Positions 1 to 8,296 of a stretch of DNA of 49,080 nucleotides are shown here, piece by piece. This stretch comes from SZUA-430 sp044375275 (GTDB lineage: Bacteria > Pseudomonadota > Alphaproteobacteria > Micropepsales > Micropepsaceae), in assembly GCA_044375275.1 (NCBI GenBank), contig JBILMZ010000005.1, forward strand, positions 1-49,080, written 5' to 3'. The notes below the pieces were generated by a model. That model did not search any database. It saw only the letters and a program-made list of their open reading frames with translations, and was not told where the DNA came from. The first letter of the stretch is position 1. Each line of letters begins with the position of its first letter. A program made the translations under genes and the position numbers.

Positions 1-876
1 AGGAAGGCGGGGTTTCGGTCCTGCAAGCGATGCCTCCGTGATGGGCAGTCTCTTCAGACCCAGATAGAGGAAGTCGTCAAGCGAGCGGATCAACTGGCAT
101 CGGAGGAAGATGGTCCGGTAAAGGTTGCAACGCTTGCCCGGCTGTCGGGGCTGAGCGAAGCGAGGCTTGGCCGGCTGTTCAAATCCAGCCTTGGCCTGAC
201 GCCCAAGCAATTCCTGCTGGCGAGAGCCACGCAGAAGTTCCAGCAGGGTCTGCGCGGCGGCAAATCGGTCACGCGTGCCATACAAGATTCCGGCTTTGCG
301 TCATTCAGCAGGGCCTATGATGCAGGCCGTCGTTTGGGTGTGCGCCCGGGGGATGTCCGCTCTGGTGGCGAAGAGCTCGTCATTCGAGTTGGCGTTCGTC
401 GCTGCTCCCTGGGTTTCCTTGCGATTGGCCTGAGTGAGCGTGGGTTATGTGCACTCACCTTCGGCGACACGACAGAGGATGCTCTCGAGGCTGTAAGGTC
501 ACACTATCCGAAAGCCCAACTCATTCGTGATGACAGGGACATGGAGAAAGAACTTCGAGAAACCGAGAAGGCTGTCTCGGAGAGTGCGGCATTGCTGAAC
601 CTGCCCCTGGATATTCGGGGAACCGTCTTTCAGGAGAAGGTCTGGCAGGCGCTCACCAATATTCCGCGGGGTGAAACGCGCAGCTATGCGGAGGTCGCGC
701 GTGCCATCGGGCATCCAAAGGGGTATCGCGCGGTTGCGCAAGCCTGCGGCGCCAACAAGATTGCGGTGTTCATTCCCTGTCATCGCGTCGTCGGAAGCAA
801 CGGCGATGCAGGAGGCTATGCCTATGGTGTTCCGCGCAAGCGCGCGCTGCTCAAGAAGGAGCGGGCAGGATCCTAG
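1..876 (+). CDS. ada: Ada: methylphosphotriester/O6-methylguanine-DNA methyltransferase, 5' partial
   Basis: The frame is open from base 1, so the gene starts before the window; 291 residues remain. The first visible residues (KAGFRSCKRC) match the end of the Ada N-terminal zinc domain and keep its last two cysteines. An AraC-type helix-turn-helix region follows at about residues 40-118. The C-terminal O6-alkylguanine transferase domain carries the active-site motif PCHRV at residues 259-263, with Cys260 as alkyl acceptor. In the family, the protein removes methyl groups from phosphotriesters and O6-methylguanine by suicide transfer and becomes an activator of the adaptive response. The TAG stop lies in CTAG (873-876), which also encodes the stop of the convergent lipoprotein gene. 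Identification is firm; the missing 5' part cannot be judged. Confidence 0.95.
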   Translation, partial: RKAGFRSCKRCLRDGQSLQTQIEEVVKRADQLASEEDGPVKVATLARLSGLSEARLGRLFKSSLGLTPKQFLLARATQKFQQGLRGGKSVTRAIQDSGFASFSRAYDAGRRLGVRPGDVRSGGEELVIRVGVRRCSLGFLAIGLSERGLCALTFGDTTEDALEAVRSHYPKAQLIRDDRDMEKELRETEKAVSESAALLNLPLDIRGTVFQEKVWQALTNIPRGETRSYAEVARAIGHPKGYRAVAQACGANKIAVFIPCHRVVGSNGDAGGYAYGVPRKRALLKKERAGS

Positions 877-1190
877 TCGAGCCCTGCCGTCTTCGACACG
901 CGGTCAAGTGTGGCGCAATAGGTCTTCAGATCCTGCTGTTCGGCCCAGGCCCTGAAGGCGTTGCTCATCATTCCATTCAGGGAGCTGTATTCCTCCGCCG
1001 AGATTGTTCCCTGCGTCTTGAGCTCGACCAGTTTGCGGGTGAGGTCTGCAGCCTTCATCCCTGCCTGCTCAGGTGTCGTGCAGGACTTTCTCACCGGCGG
1101 ACCTGACGAGGCTGCCTGCTGCTTGGAGGAGTCTCCGCAGGCAGACAGTGTCGCGAGTGCGGCAACGAGTAAGATGATGCTTGGTCTCAT
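873..1190 (-). CDS. small exported lipoprotein, unknown function
   Basis: This encodes a 105-residue product. A longer reading from 1280 exists, but the ATG at 1190 gives a clean lipoprotein signal: MRPSIILLV, then a hydrophobic stretch ending LATLSAC, with Cys17 as the likely lipidated residue. The mature part begins with a polar Gly/Ser/Gln linker. Two further cysteines (in KSCTT and TYCAT) could form a disulfide. The rest is charged and probably helical. I do not recognise a family. Its stop overlaps the ada stop in a shared CTAG. It starts about 110 bases from the divergent PDZ gene, so the two may share a promoter region. Export and lipidation are inferred from the lipobox only. Confidence 0.7.
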   Translation of the reverse strand: MRPSIILLVAALATLSACGDSSKQQAASSGPPVRKSCTTPEQAGMKAADLTRKLVELKTQGTISAEEYSSLNGMMSNAFRAWAEQQDLKTYCATLDRVSKTAGLD

Positions 1191-1297
1191 GGCAGCGGGA
1201 GCTTTCGACGAAATGCGGCGTTGCGTCAATAGCGCGTTGTGTGAGCGAGCGGCCATTGGTAACCTTGGCAGCGATTTCACGGTTGATGGTGCAGTCC

Positions 1298-1651
1298 ATG
1301 CGAAATTTCACGTTACTGGCCAGCCTTTTCCTTTTGCTTTTGGCTCATGCAGACCTGCGGGCTGACATTCCTCCGCCCCATGAGCGTTACGGGATTGGCG
1401 CGCGGCTTCAGGAAGGTGACCTGTATCCAACGTTCACGGAGGTCACAAAGGGCGGGGCTGCTGCGCAGGCCGGTATCGTGGTTGGAGATGCGGTCATCGC
1501 AATTGACGGAGACTACGCGCGGGGTGGCGTTCCATTCTATTATCTCGCCGGCAAGCTCTCTGGCCGGCAAGGCAGTGAAGTGGAGCTAATCCTGCTTCAC
1601 GATGCCCGCGAGGTCAAAGTGGTGAAGGTAAAGCGCCTGCACAAGAACTGA
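1298..1651 (+). CDS. exported single PDZ-domain protein
   Basis: This encodes 117 residues. ATG 1298 is preferred over in-frame upstream starts (1181, 1286) because it begins a signal peptide: MRNFTLLAS, a leucine-rich core, then cleavage near ADLRADI. Nearly all the mature part is one PDZ-like domain. It has a ligand-binding-loop-like YGIGARLQ, the GGAAAQAGIVVGDAVIAIDG core typical of PDZ domains in HtrA/CtpA-type proteins, and a final beta strand VELILLHDAREVKVV. There is no protease or other catalytic domain, so it may be a periplasmic adaptor or peptide binder. The next gene starts 33 bases downstream on the same strand, so cotranscription is possible. Confidence 0.75.
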   Translation: MRNFTLLASLFLLLLAHADLRADIPPPHERYGIGARLQEGDLYPTFTEVTKGGAAAQAGIVVGDAVIAIDGDYARGGVPFYYLAGKLSGRQGSEVELILLHDAREVKVVKVKRLHKN

Positions 1652-1684
1652 TTCCACTCACTCCCCTGGACAACGGATAATCAC

Positions 1685-2653
1685 ATGGCGATAGAAAACA
1701 GGCTCACGCGGCTGATGGGCGTGAAGTACCCCATTGTCCAGGCTCCGATGGGATGGATTGCACGGTCACCGCTGGCGTCTGCGGTGTCAAATGCCGGGGG
1801 CATGGGCATCATCGAGACTTCGTCGGGAGAACTCGACGTCATCCGGCAGGAAATCCGGAACATGAAGGCGCTGTCGCCCCATCCATTCGGCGTCAACATT
1901 GCGCTGGCGTTTGTCCGGGATCCAAACATCGTCAAGTTTGTCGACGAGGCGATCGTCCAGCAGGGCGTGAAGTTCGTGACGACCTCTGCAGGTGATCCCA
2001 CAAAGTTCTGTCGCGAGTTCAAGGCCCTTGGCTTGACGGTCTTTCACGTGGTGCCGACCCTGAAGGCTGCCCTCAAGGCGGTGGATGCCGGTGTCGACGG
2101 TCTTGTCGTCGAAGGTGGGGAAGGCGGCGGGTTCAAAAATCCGCAATCCGTCATGTCGATGGTGCTGCTGCCGCTTGTTCGGGAGAAGGTCAACGTTCCC
2201 ATCATTGCCGCCGGCGGCATCACCTGCGGACGGACCATGGCGGCTGCGTTTGCCCTTGGTGCCGAAGGCGTACAGATGGGTACGCGCATGGTATCGGCGG
2301 CCGAGTCTCCCGTGCATGCAAACTGGAAGCAGGCGATCATCGATGCCGAGGACACCGGGACCGTGTTCCTGAACCAGTTCTCGCGCCCGGCGCTTCGCGC
2401 GCTTCGGACCCAGAAGACCACCCGGCTCGAGCGCGAACTCGTTCCCGACTACCAGGGTCCTCCGGTCATGGCCGAGTTCGGGCGGGCCCAGGATCTCTAT
2501 TTTGGCGGCGACATGGAAGCATCGATCGCGCTTTCAGGGCAGGTGGCAGGGCGTATTGACAGCGTCAAGCCTGTTCGCCAGATCATCGATGAAACCGTGC
2601 AGGAATTTCACGCGACGGTTCAGGACATGGCAACGCGCTATGGCCGTGCGTAG
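1685..2653 (+). CDS. nitronate monooxygenase-family FMN enzyme
   Basis: The 322-residue protein has the usual length and order of the NMO / 2-nitropropane dioxygenase family (TIM barrel, FMN). Visible family motifs are QAPMGWIARSPLASAVSNAG with GGMG near the N-terminus, FGVNIAL, a glycine-rich GLVVEGGEGGG segment, and the FMN phosphate-binding region IIAAGGITCG followed by GAEGVQMGTRM. Members oxidise alkyl nitronates (including propionate 3-nitronate), and some relatives act as enoyl-ACP reductases. The true substrate cannot be told from sequence. The next gene, another FMN flavoprotein, starts 20 bases downstream, which suggests a two-gene unit. Confidence 0.88.
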   Translation: MAIENRLTRLMGVKYPIVQAPMGWIARSPLASAVSNAGGMGIIETSSGELDVIRQEIRNMKALSPHPFGVNIALAFVRDPNIVKFVDEAIVQQGVKFVTTSAGDPTKFCREFKALGLTVFHVVPTLKAALKAVDAGVDGLVVEGGEGGGFKNPQSVMSMVLLPLVREKVNVPIIAAGGITCGRTMAAAFALGAEGVQMGTRMVSAAESPVHANWKQAIIDAEDTGTVFLNQFSRPALRALRTQKTTRLERELVPDYQGPPVMAEFGRAQDLYFGGDMEASIALSGQVAGRIDSVKPVRQIIDETVQEFHATVQDMATRYGRA

Positions 2654-2673
2654 CTGCTGACGAGGACCACATC

Positions 2674-3819
2674 ATGCTCGCTCCCGCATCCGTCTCCGAC
2701 TATCGCGAACTTGCAAAGCGGCGCTTGCCGCAATTGATGTTTGACTACCTTGATGGTGGCGCCTTCGAAGAAGTCACATTGCAAGCAAACCGGCTCGACC
2801 TGCAGAAGCTGTCGCTCAAGCAAAAGGTCCTCAGGGATGTTTCATCGCTCGACACCTCCGTGACACTCTTCGGTCAGAAGATGGAGTTGCCTCTCATACT
2901 CGCCCCTGTCGGGTTTGCCGGCATGATGGCGCGGCGCGCCGAGGTCCAGGCGGCAAAGGCGGCGCAGACGATCGGCATTCCCTTCACATTGTCGACCGTG
3001 GGGATCTGCCCAATCGAGGAAGTGAGGCGGGCGGTGACCGCGCCATTCTGGTTCCAGCTCTACATGATGCGGGACCGCGGTGTCGTTCGCGAGATCCTGT
3101 CGCGGGCCCAGGCAGCGCAATGCGGTGCCCTGGTGTTTACGGTCGATTTGCCGGTGCTGGGGACGCGCTATCGGGACATACGCAATGGAATGGGCGTCAA
3201 GCTGCCCCTGTTATCCCGCCTGCGCATGGCAGCCAATTTCGCTTCTCGGCCCTCCTGGATCTACGACGTTGGCGTCAAGGGGCAGCCGCTGACATTCGGC
3301 AATCTGGCCGGCGTTGTGCAGGACGCCAGGTCACTTGGTGCGCTGCTTCACTGGACTACCACGGCGCTCGATCCCAGCGTGACATGGAAGGATCTGGAGT
3401 GGATACGCAGCATCTGGAAGGGCCCTCTTATCCTGAAGGGCGTGCTTGATGCGGATGATGCGCAGGAGGCGGCAGCGACAGGTGCAGACGGGCTCGTTGT
3501 GTCGAACCATGGCGGACGCCAGCTTGATGCTGCGCGCTCATCCATCTCCATGCTGCCACGTATTGTCGATGCCGTTGGCGACAAGACCATCGTGCTGATG
3601 GATGGCGGCATCCGCTCGGGGCAGGACGTGACGCGGGCGCTTGCGCTTGGGGCCCGTGCCTGCCTGATCGGTCGCGCCTGGGTCTATGGTGTCGCTGCGA
3701 AAGGGGAGGCGGGGGTTGTCTCCGTGCTTGAAACCATGAAGCGCGAGCTGCGAACAAGCATGGCCCTTGTTGGAACCTCCCGCATCAGTGACATCAATCG
3801 TTCGGTTATCGAGTCCTAG
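2674..3819 (+). CDS. FMN-dependent alpha-hydroxy acid oxidase/dehydrogenase
   Basis: The 381-residue protein is collinear with the L-lactate dehydrogenase / glycolate oxidase / mandelate dehydrogenase family. It shows the N-terminal YRELAKRRLP and FDYLDGGAF segment, the FMN-contacting LAPVGFAGMM, FQLYMMRD, FTVDLPVLGTRYRD, the LILKGVL lysine region, the active-site SNHGGRQLD with catalytic His and Arg, and the FMN phosphate-binding LMDGGIRSGQD. It should oxidise a 2-hydroxyacid to a 2-oxoacid, feeding quinone or oxygen; the substrate is unknown. It lies 20 bases behind the nitronate monooxygenase gene. Its TAG stop sits in CTAG (3816-3819), which also provides the stop of the convergent lon-like gene. 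Confidence 0.9.
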   Translation: MLAPASVSDYRELAKRRLPQLMFDYLDGGAFEEVTLQANRLDLQKLSLKQKVLRDVSSLDTSVTLFGQKMELPLILAPVGFAGMMARRAEVQAAKAAQTIGIPFTLSTVGICPIEEVRRAVTAPFWFQLYMMRDRGVVREILSRAQAAQCGALVFTVDLPVLGTRYRDIRNGMGVKLPLLSRLRMAANFASRPSWIYDVGVKGQPLTFGNLAGVVQDARSLGALLHWTTTALDPSVTWKDLEWIRSIWKGPLILKGVLDADDAQEAAATGADGLVVSNHGGRQLDAARSSISMLPRIVDAVGDKTIVLMDGGIRSGQDVTRALALGARACLIGRAWVYGVAAKGEAGVVSVLETMKRELRTSMALVGTSRISDINRSVIES

Positions 3820-6254
3820 CCTCGAATGACCGGTTGAAGGAAGGCGCGGCGCGTCTCAGCGAAGGCGAGCAGCTTTTCCTCAACTCCATGATTGATGGAG
3901 CCCGACGGATATTGTCCGCCTGCGGCGCGTGTCCCCGACGGCAGACCCGACAGGATTTCCATGCCTTCATCGATGGTAGAAACCGAGAAGACATGGAACA
4001 GACCCTTGCGGCAGGCGTCCACGATCTCCTTGTCGAGCATGAGGTGCTGTTCGTTCGCCTTGGGGATCAGCACCCCTTGAGTCCCATCGAGACCGCGGAA
4101 CTTGCACAACGCGAAGAAGCCCTCGATCTTTTCGTTCACGCCGCCGATTGCCTGAACTTCTCCCCTCTGGTTGACCGAGCCGGTTACCGCAAGGCCCTGC
4201 CGGATCGGGATGCCCGAGAGGGCAGAGAGTATGGCGTAGAGTTCGGTCGACGAGGCGCTGTCGCCGTCGATTCCGCCATATGACTGCTCAAAGACGATGC
4301 TTGCATGAAGTGAATGGGGGACCTGGCTGGCGTAGGTCGATGACAGATAGGAGCTGATGATGAGAACCCCCTTCGAGTGCAATGGGCCTCCCAGTTCCAC
4401 TTCGCGCTCCACGTCCATGACCTCGCCCGTGCCGACGCGTACGCTTGCTGTGATCCGAACGGGGCGGCCGAAGGCGTATCCGCCGTAGGATGTCACGCTC
4501 AGGCCATTGATCTGGCCGATCTTTGCTCCAGCCGTATCGACGAGCATGATGTTCCGCTCAATCATCTCCTGGCCCTGCACACGGATGCGTTCATGCCGCT
4601 GCTTCCAGGCCAATGTGGCGCGCTCGATGTCGACGGCATCGATGACGTCGTGTCCTGCTTCGGTCGCCCAGAAGTCGGCCTCGCGCAGATGATCGGCCAG
4701 GCTTCCGACCCGCAGGGACAGCTTGCGCGAGTCTTCCGCTTCCCGCGATGACTCTTCCATGACCAGCGACACGGCGGCGGCTGACAGGGGTTTCAGTCCT
4801 TCCCGTCGCGCGATCGATGCGATCAGGTGCGCATAGTCCCGGGTGGTTGCATCGTTCCACTCGACGGTGTCCTCGAACTCCACGGCGATCTTGAAAAGTT
4901 CCGAAAAGTCAGGGTCGCCAGCAAACAGTGCGTAATACAGCGCCCTGTCACCAAACAGCACGACCTTTACATTCAGGGGGATGGGATCCGGCTTGAGCGT
5001 CAGCGTGGCCATGATGGACATCCGGTCCGTCGGGGACTCGATGGAGATCGAACGTGCCCGCAGGGCGCGCTTGAGCATTTCCCAAGCGTAAGGTTCGAGG
5101 AGGAGCCTGCGCGCATCGATCAGCAGGTACCCCCCATTTGCAAGATGCAACGATCCCGGACGAATGAGGGAGAAATCCGTGAACAGGGCCCCCATGTGAG
5201 CCTGCTGCTCAATACGGCCGATCAGGTTGCCAATGGATGGATTGTCTTCTGTTACCACGGGGGCGGACGGCTTGGCGCCGTCACCCACCAGCAGGTTCAC
5301 GCGGAACCGCTTGAGCTTGGGGTCATCCTGCTCAAGGGTTTCCTGCGGTTCTCCTTCTTCGTCCTGTCTGGCGATCGACAGGAAGCGGAACACGCCGAAA
5401 TAGCGGACCAGCTCTTCGTTCAGTGCCCTTATGTGCTCGACGAGTGCGGGCAAGTCCGAAACGGTGTGTTCGACGTCTTTCATGACGTCCGTTACAACCA
5501 GTCGCGCATGTTCGTGATCGAGAGCGGACTGCTTCTGTCGGCGTTCGCGCTCCCACACAGGAAGTTTTTCAATGATGACGGCGAGCTCGGACTGGAGCGC
5601 CTCGATTTTGTCCAGAATGGTCTTTCGCTGGTCTTCGGGAAGGGCGTTGAACGTTTCCGGCGGCATGACAGCTTTGTCTGCGATCGGAGCAAAGCTGAAA
5701 CCGGACTGTGTCCTCAGAAGCGCAATGCCTTCCGCCCTCGCCTTGGTGCTGAGCGCTTCGAAGGCATGTTCCTGTTCGGTGTTGATGGTGTCGAGCGCGG
5801 AGCGACGCTTGGCCTTGTAGTCAGGGCTCTCAAAAATGGCCGGGACGAGCGAAATCAACTCCTCAAGGGCAGCGTCGAGGGCGGACTTGAAGCGCTGGCC
5901 GCGCCCGGCCGGCAATGGAATGGCGCGTGGCCTGTCCGGCTGTTCCCAGTTTGCGACGTAGATCCAGTCCTGTGGCGACGGCAATCTGGATGCGTGCTTC
6001 TCGACCAGGGTCCTGACGATGCCGTGGCGGGCTGTCCCGCGCTCGCCCAGGATGAACATGTTGAAGCCGGGCTTGTCGATGCGGGCCCCGAGGTCAAGTG
6101 CTTCGAGTGCCCGGCTTTGTCCAACCAGCCCTTCAAAGGCCGGCAGTTCGTCTGTCGTGGCGAACCCGAGCTTTTCGGAGCTGCATGTCCTTCTCAACAT
6201 CGCGGGATCGAGGCGTCTGGGTGACGATGCGAGTTCCGTGGACTTGACTGTCAT
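3816..6254 (-). CDS. Lon-family (LonB-like) protease with AAA_32-type region
   Basis: The 812-residue protein ends in a Lon-type protease domain. The catalytic serine is Ser666 in GIDGDSASSTEL and the catalytic lysine is Lys709 in GGVNEKIEG; this 43-residue spacing equals that of E. coli Lon. The N-terminal part resembles AAA_32-type Lon-like proteins. The expected P-loop reads GERGTARHG (residues 70-78), without the Lys-Ser/Thr of a normal Walker A, and the Walker B-like LLIDARR lacks the Asp-Glu pair. ATP use is therefore uncertain and the peptidase may be ATP-independent. A long charged, probably coiled-coil insertion lies between. A good ribosome site (AGGAA) precedes ATG 6254. It is divergent from the oxidoreductase operon and convergent, with a shared stop, to the hydroxyacid oxidase gene. 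Confidence 0.9.
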   Translation of the reverse strand: MTVKSTELASSPRRLDPAMLRRTCSSEKLGFATTDELPAFEGLVGQSRALEALDLGARIDKPGFNMFILGERGTARHGIVRTLVEKHASRLPSPQDWIYVANWEQPDRPRAIPLPAGRGQRFKSALDAALEELISLVPAIFESPDYKAKRRSALDTINTEQEHAFEALSTKARAEGIALLRTQSGFSFAPIADKAVMPPETFNALPEDQRKTILDKIEALQSELAVIIEKLPVWERERRQKQSALDHEHARLVVTDVMKDVEHTVSDLPALVEHIRALNEELVRYFGVFRFLSIARQDEEGEPQETLEQDDPKLKRFRVNLLVGDGAKPSAPVVTEDNPSIGNLIGRIEQQAHMGALFTDFSLIRPGSLHLANGGYLLIDARRLLLEPYAWEMLKRALRARSISIESPTDRMSIMATLTLKPDPIPLNVKVVLFGDRALYYALFAGDPDFSELFKIAVEFEDTVEWNDATTRDYAHLIASIARREGLKPLSAAAVSLVMEESSREAEDSRKLSLRVGSLADHLREADFWATEAGHDVIDAVDIERATLAWKQRHERIRVQGQEMIERNIMLVDTAGAKIGQINGLSVTSYGGYAFGRPVRITASVRVGTGEVMDVEREVELGGPLHSKGVLIISSYLSSTYASQVPHSLHASIVFEQSYGGIDGDSASSTELYAILSALSGIPIRQGLAVTGSVNQRGEVQAIGGVNEKIEGFFALCKFRGLDGTQGVLIPKANEQHLMLDKEIVDACRKGLFHVFSVSTIDEGMEILSGLPSGTRAAGGQYPSGSINHGVEEKLLAFAETRRAFLQPVIRG

Positions 6255-6463
6255 GCACTGTTCCTCAGGTCAGTTGCCCGCTTCAGGCAGATACGGGCGA
6301 GATTAGCAGTGCCGTGTGCGACTGCGATAGACCGGAACCCTTTCTTCGGCGCGTTTGCCTCTGGCGCGGGGCGAACGTGATTGTATAGTGTCTTCAAGCA
6401 GGGTTCGGGGCTTTGCTCCGACCCCAGGAAAATGATGAGTTCTCGGAGGGAGACGGGCGCGAG
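6255..6463. promoter_or_regulatory. divergent promoter region, lon-like gene / 2-oxoacid oxidoreductase operon
   Basis: These 209 bases separate two divergent starts and must hold both promoters. A TATAGT at 6385-6390 could be a -10 for the plus-strand operon, but I see no good -35 at the right distance. Bases 6402-6425 can fold into an imperfect hairpin (GGGTTCGG against CCGACCC) in the likely leader of the operon. A GGAGGG lies at 6445-6450, 13 bases before the chosen ATG. No riboswitch class is recognised. Confidence 0.4.
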
Positions 6464-8296
6464 ATGACTGTTGACGCCATGGAGCCGAAGCCTGACATTT
6501 CCAAGCAGGGGATGAAGCCGACAGACATCTCTGACCCCGATTACTTCCACAAGGTCGTGGACTGTCAGTGGGCCTGTCCCGCGCATACGCCGGTCCCCGA
6601 GTATATCCGGCTAATCGCGCAAGGCCGTTACGCCGATGCCTACATGGTCAACTGGCGCTCGAATGTGTTTCCCGGTGTTCTGGGTCGAACCTGCGACCGG
6701 CCCTGCGAACCCGCCTGCAGGCGAGGGCGGGTCGAGGAAGAGCCGGTTGCGATCTGTCGCCTCAAACGCGTTGCCGCTGACAACAAGGGTGACGTGAGGG
6801 CTCGGCTCCCAAAGCCTTCGTCGACGCGAAACGGAAAGCGTGTTGCGCTGATTGGCGCCGGTCCCGCTTCACTGACGGTGGCGCGTGACCTGCTGCCGCT
6901 GGGATACCAGGTGGTGATCTACGAGCAGGATGCCGCTGCCGGCGGCATGATGCGCACGCAGATTCCGAAATTTCGCCTGCCTGAAAAGGTTCTCGACGAG
7001 GAGGTGGGCTTCATTCTCGATCTTGAGCCCGAGTTCCGTTCAGGACAGCGCGTCACAAGCATGAAGGCTGTGCTGGATGAAGGATTTGATGCGGTGTTTG
7101 TCGGGTCGGGCGCTCCACGCGGAAGGGATCTCGAGGTTCCGGGGCGCAAGGAGGCATCGTCGAACATCCATGTTGGTATTGACTGGCTGGCGTCCGTTTC
7201 GTTCGGGCACACAGAAAAGATTGGCAAGCGGGTTATCGTTCTGGGTGGTGGCAACACCGCGATGGACTGCTGTCGCACCTCCCGTCGGCTTGGCGGCGAA
7301 GACGTGCGGGTGGTGGTGCGGTCCGGCTTTGAGGAAATGAAAGCGAGTCCCTGGGAAAAGGAAGACTCGATGCGGGAAGGCATCCCCATCCATAACTTCC
7401 TCGTGCCCAAATCATTCGTGCACGAGAACGGCAAGCTGACCGGCATGACGTTCGAGAAGGTCAAGGCTGAGTATGACGCGAAGGGCAAGCGGACGCTCGT
7501 TCCTGCCGGTGAGCCGGACGTACACATGCCGTGTGATGATGTGCTTGTTGCCGTGGGCCAAGAGAATGCGTTTCCCTGGATCGAGCGTGACACCGGGATC
7601 GAATTCGACAAGTGGGGCATGCCTGTCGTTGGCGAGAACACCTACCAGTCTTCCAATCCGCGCGTGTTCTTTGGCGGGGATGCCGCTTTCGGACCCAAGA
7701 ACATCATCTGGGCTGTCGCCCATGGACACGGTGCGGCCGTTTCGATCGACCTGTTCCTCAATGGCAAGCCGGTAACCGACCGGCTGCCGCCGCTCGTGAA
7801 CCTCATGAGCCAGAAGATGGGAATCCACGAGTGGTCCTACGACAACGATATCTCGCCGGATGACCGCTATCGTGTTCCGCATCTGCCCAATGAACTCGCG
7901 CTGAAGGACCTGACGGCCGAAGTCGAACTCGGGTTTGACAGGGCTGACGGGTTCAAGGAAACGCAGCGCTGCCTGAACTGTGACGTCCAGACCGTGTTTG
8001 CGCCAAAGCTCTGCATCGAGTGCGATGCCTGCGTCGATATCTGTCCAACGGACAGCATTACCTTCACGACAAACGGCGAAGAGCGCGAGTTGCGCACCCG
8101 GCTTACCGCTCCGTCCATCAACATGACGCAAGCGCTCTACATCGGCACTGGCCTGAAAACAGGGCGTGTAATGGTCAAGGACGAGGACATGTGCCTCCAT
8201 TGCGGGTTTTGTGCGGAGCGATGCCCTACAGGTGCGTGGGACATGCAAAAATTCCTTCTTGAAACTGCGCAGGCCGGCTCATGCCAAAATCGATAA
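6464..8296 (+). CDS. GltD-like FAD/NAD(P) oxidoreductase with C-terminal 2x[4Fe-4S] ferredoxin module
   Basis: The protein has 610 residues from ATG 6464; ATGs at 6413 and 6479 are alternatives. The N-terminal Fe-S domain typical of glutamate synthase small subunits is present (CQWACP near residue 34 and CDRPCEPACRRG near 77-88). Two Rossmann folds follow: GAGPASLTVA for FAD, and VIVLGGGNTAMDC for NAD(P). Unlike plain GltD, it ends in a dicluster ferredoxin: CIECDACVDICP and CLHCGFCAERCP. It overlaps by 16 bases the gene for the 2-oxoacid:acceptor oxidoreductase alpha subunit, which lacks its own ferredoxin domain. The likely role is therefore to pass electrons between KorAB and NAD(P)H. That role is inferred from domains and context; the Fe-S motifs are seen directly. 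Confidence 0.9.
   Translation: MTVDAMEPKPDISKQGMKPTDISDPDYFHKVVDCQWACPAHTPVPEYIRLIAQGRYADAYMVNWRSNVFPGVLGRTCDRPCEPACRRGRVEEEPVAICRLKRVAADNKGDVRARLPKPSSTRNGKRVALIGAGPASLTVARDLLPLGYQVVIYEQDAAAGGMMRTQIPKFRLPEKVLDEEVGFILDLEPEFRSGQRVTSMKAVLDEGFDAVFVGSGAPRGRDLEVPGRKEASSNIHVGIDWLASVSFGHTEKIGKRVIVLGGGNTAMDCCRTSRRLGGEDVRVVVRSGFEEMKASPWEKEDSMREGIPIHNFLVPKSFVHENGKLTGMTFEKVKAEYDAKGKRTLVPAGEPDVHMPCDDVLVAVGQENAFPWIERDTGIEFDKWGMPVVGENTYQSSNPRVFFGGDAAFGPKNIIWAVAHGHGAAVSIDLFLNGKPVTDRLPPLVNLMSQKMGIHEWSYDNDISPDDRYRVPHLPNELALKDLTAEVELGFDRADGFKETQRCLNCDVQTVFAPKLCIECDACVDICPTDSITFTTNGEERELRTRLTAPSINMTQALYIGTGLKTGRVMVKDEDMCLHCGFCAERCPTGAWDMQKFLLETAQAGSCQNR

Noticed and set aside
4827..6224. 465-codon open frame on the plus strand opposite the lon-like gene
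   Set aside because: It mirrors a coding frame with strong family matches and intact catalytic dyad on the minus strand. Its product has no domain pattern or ribosome site; long antisense frames are expected at this G+C content.
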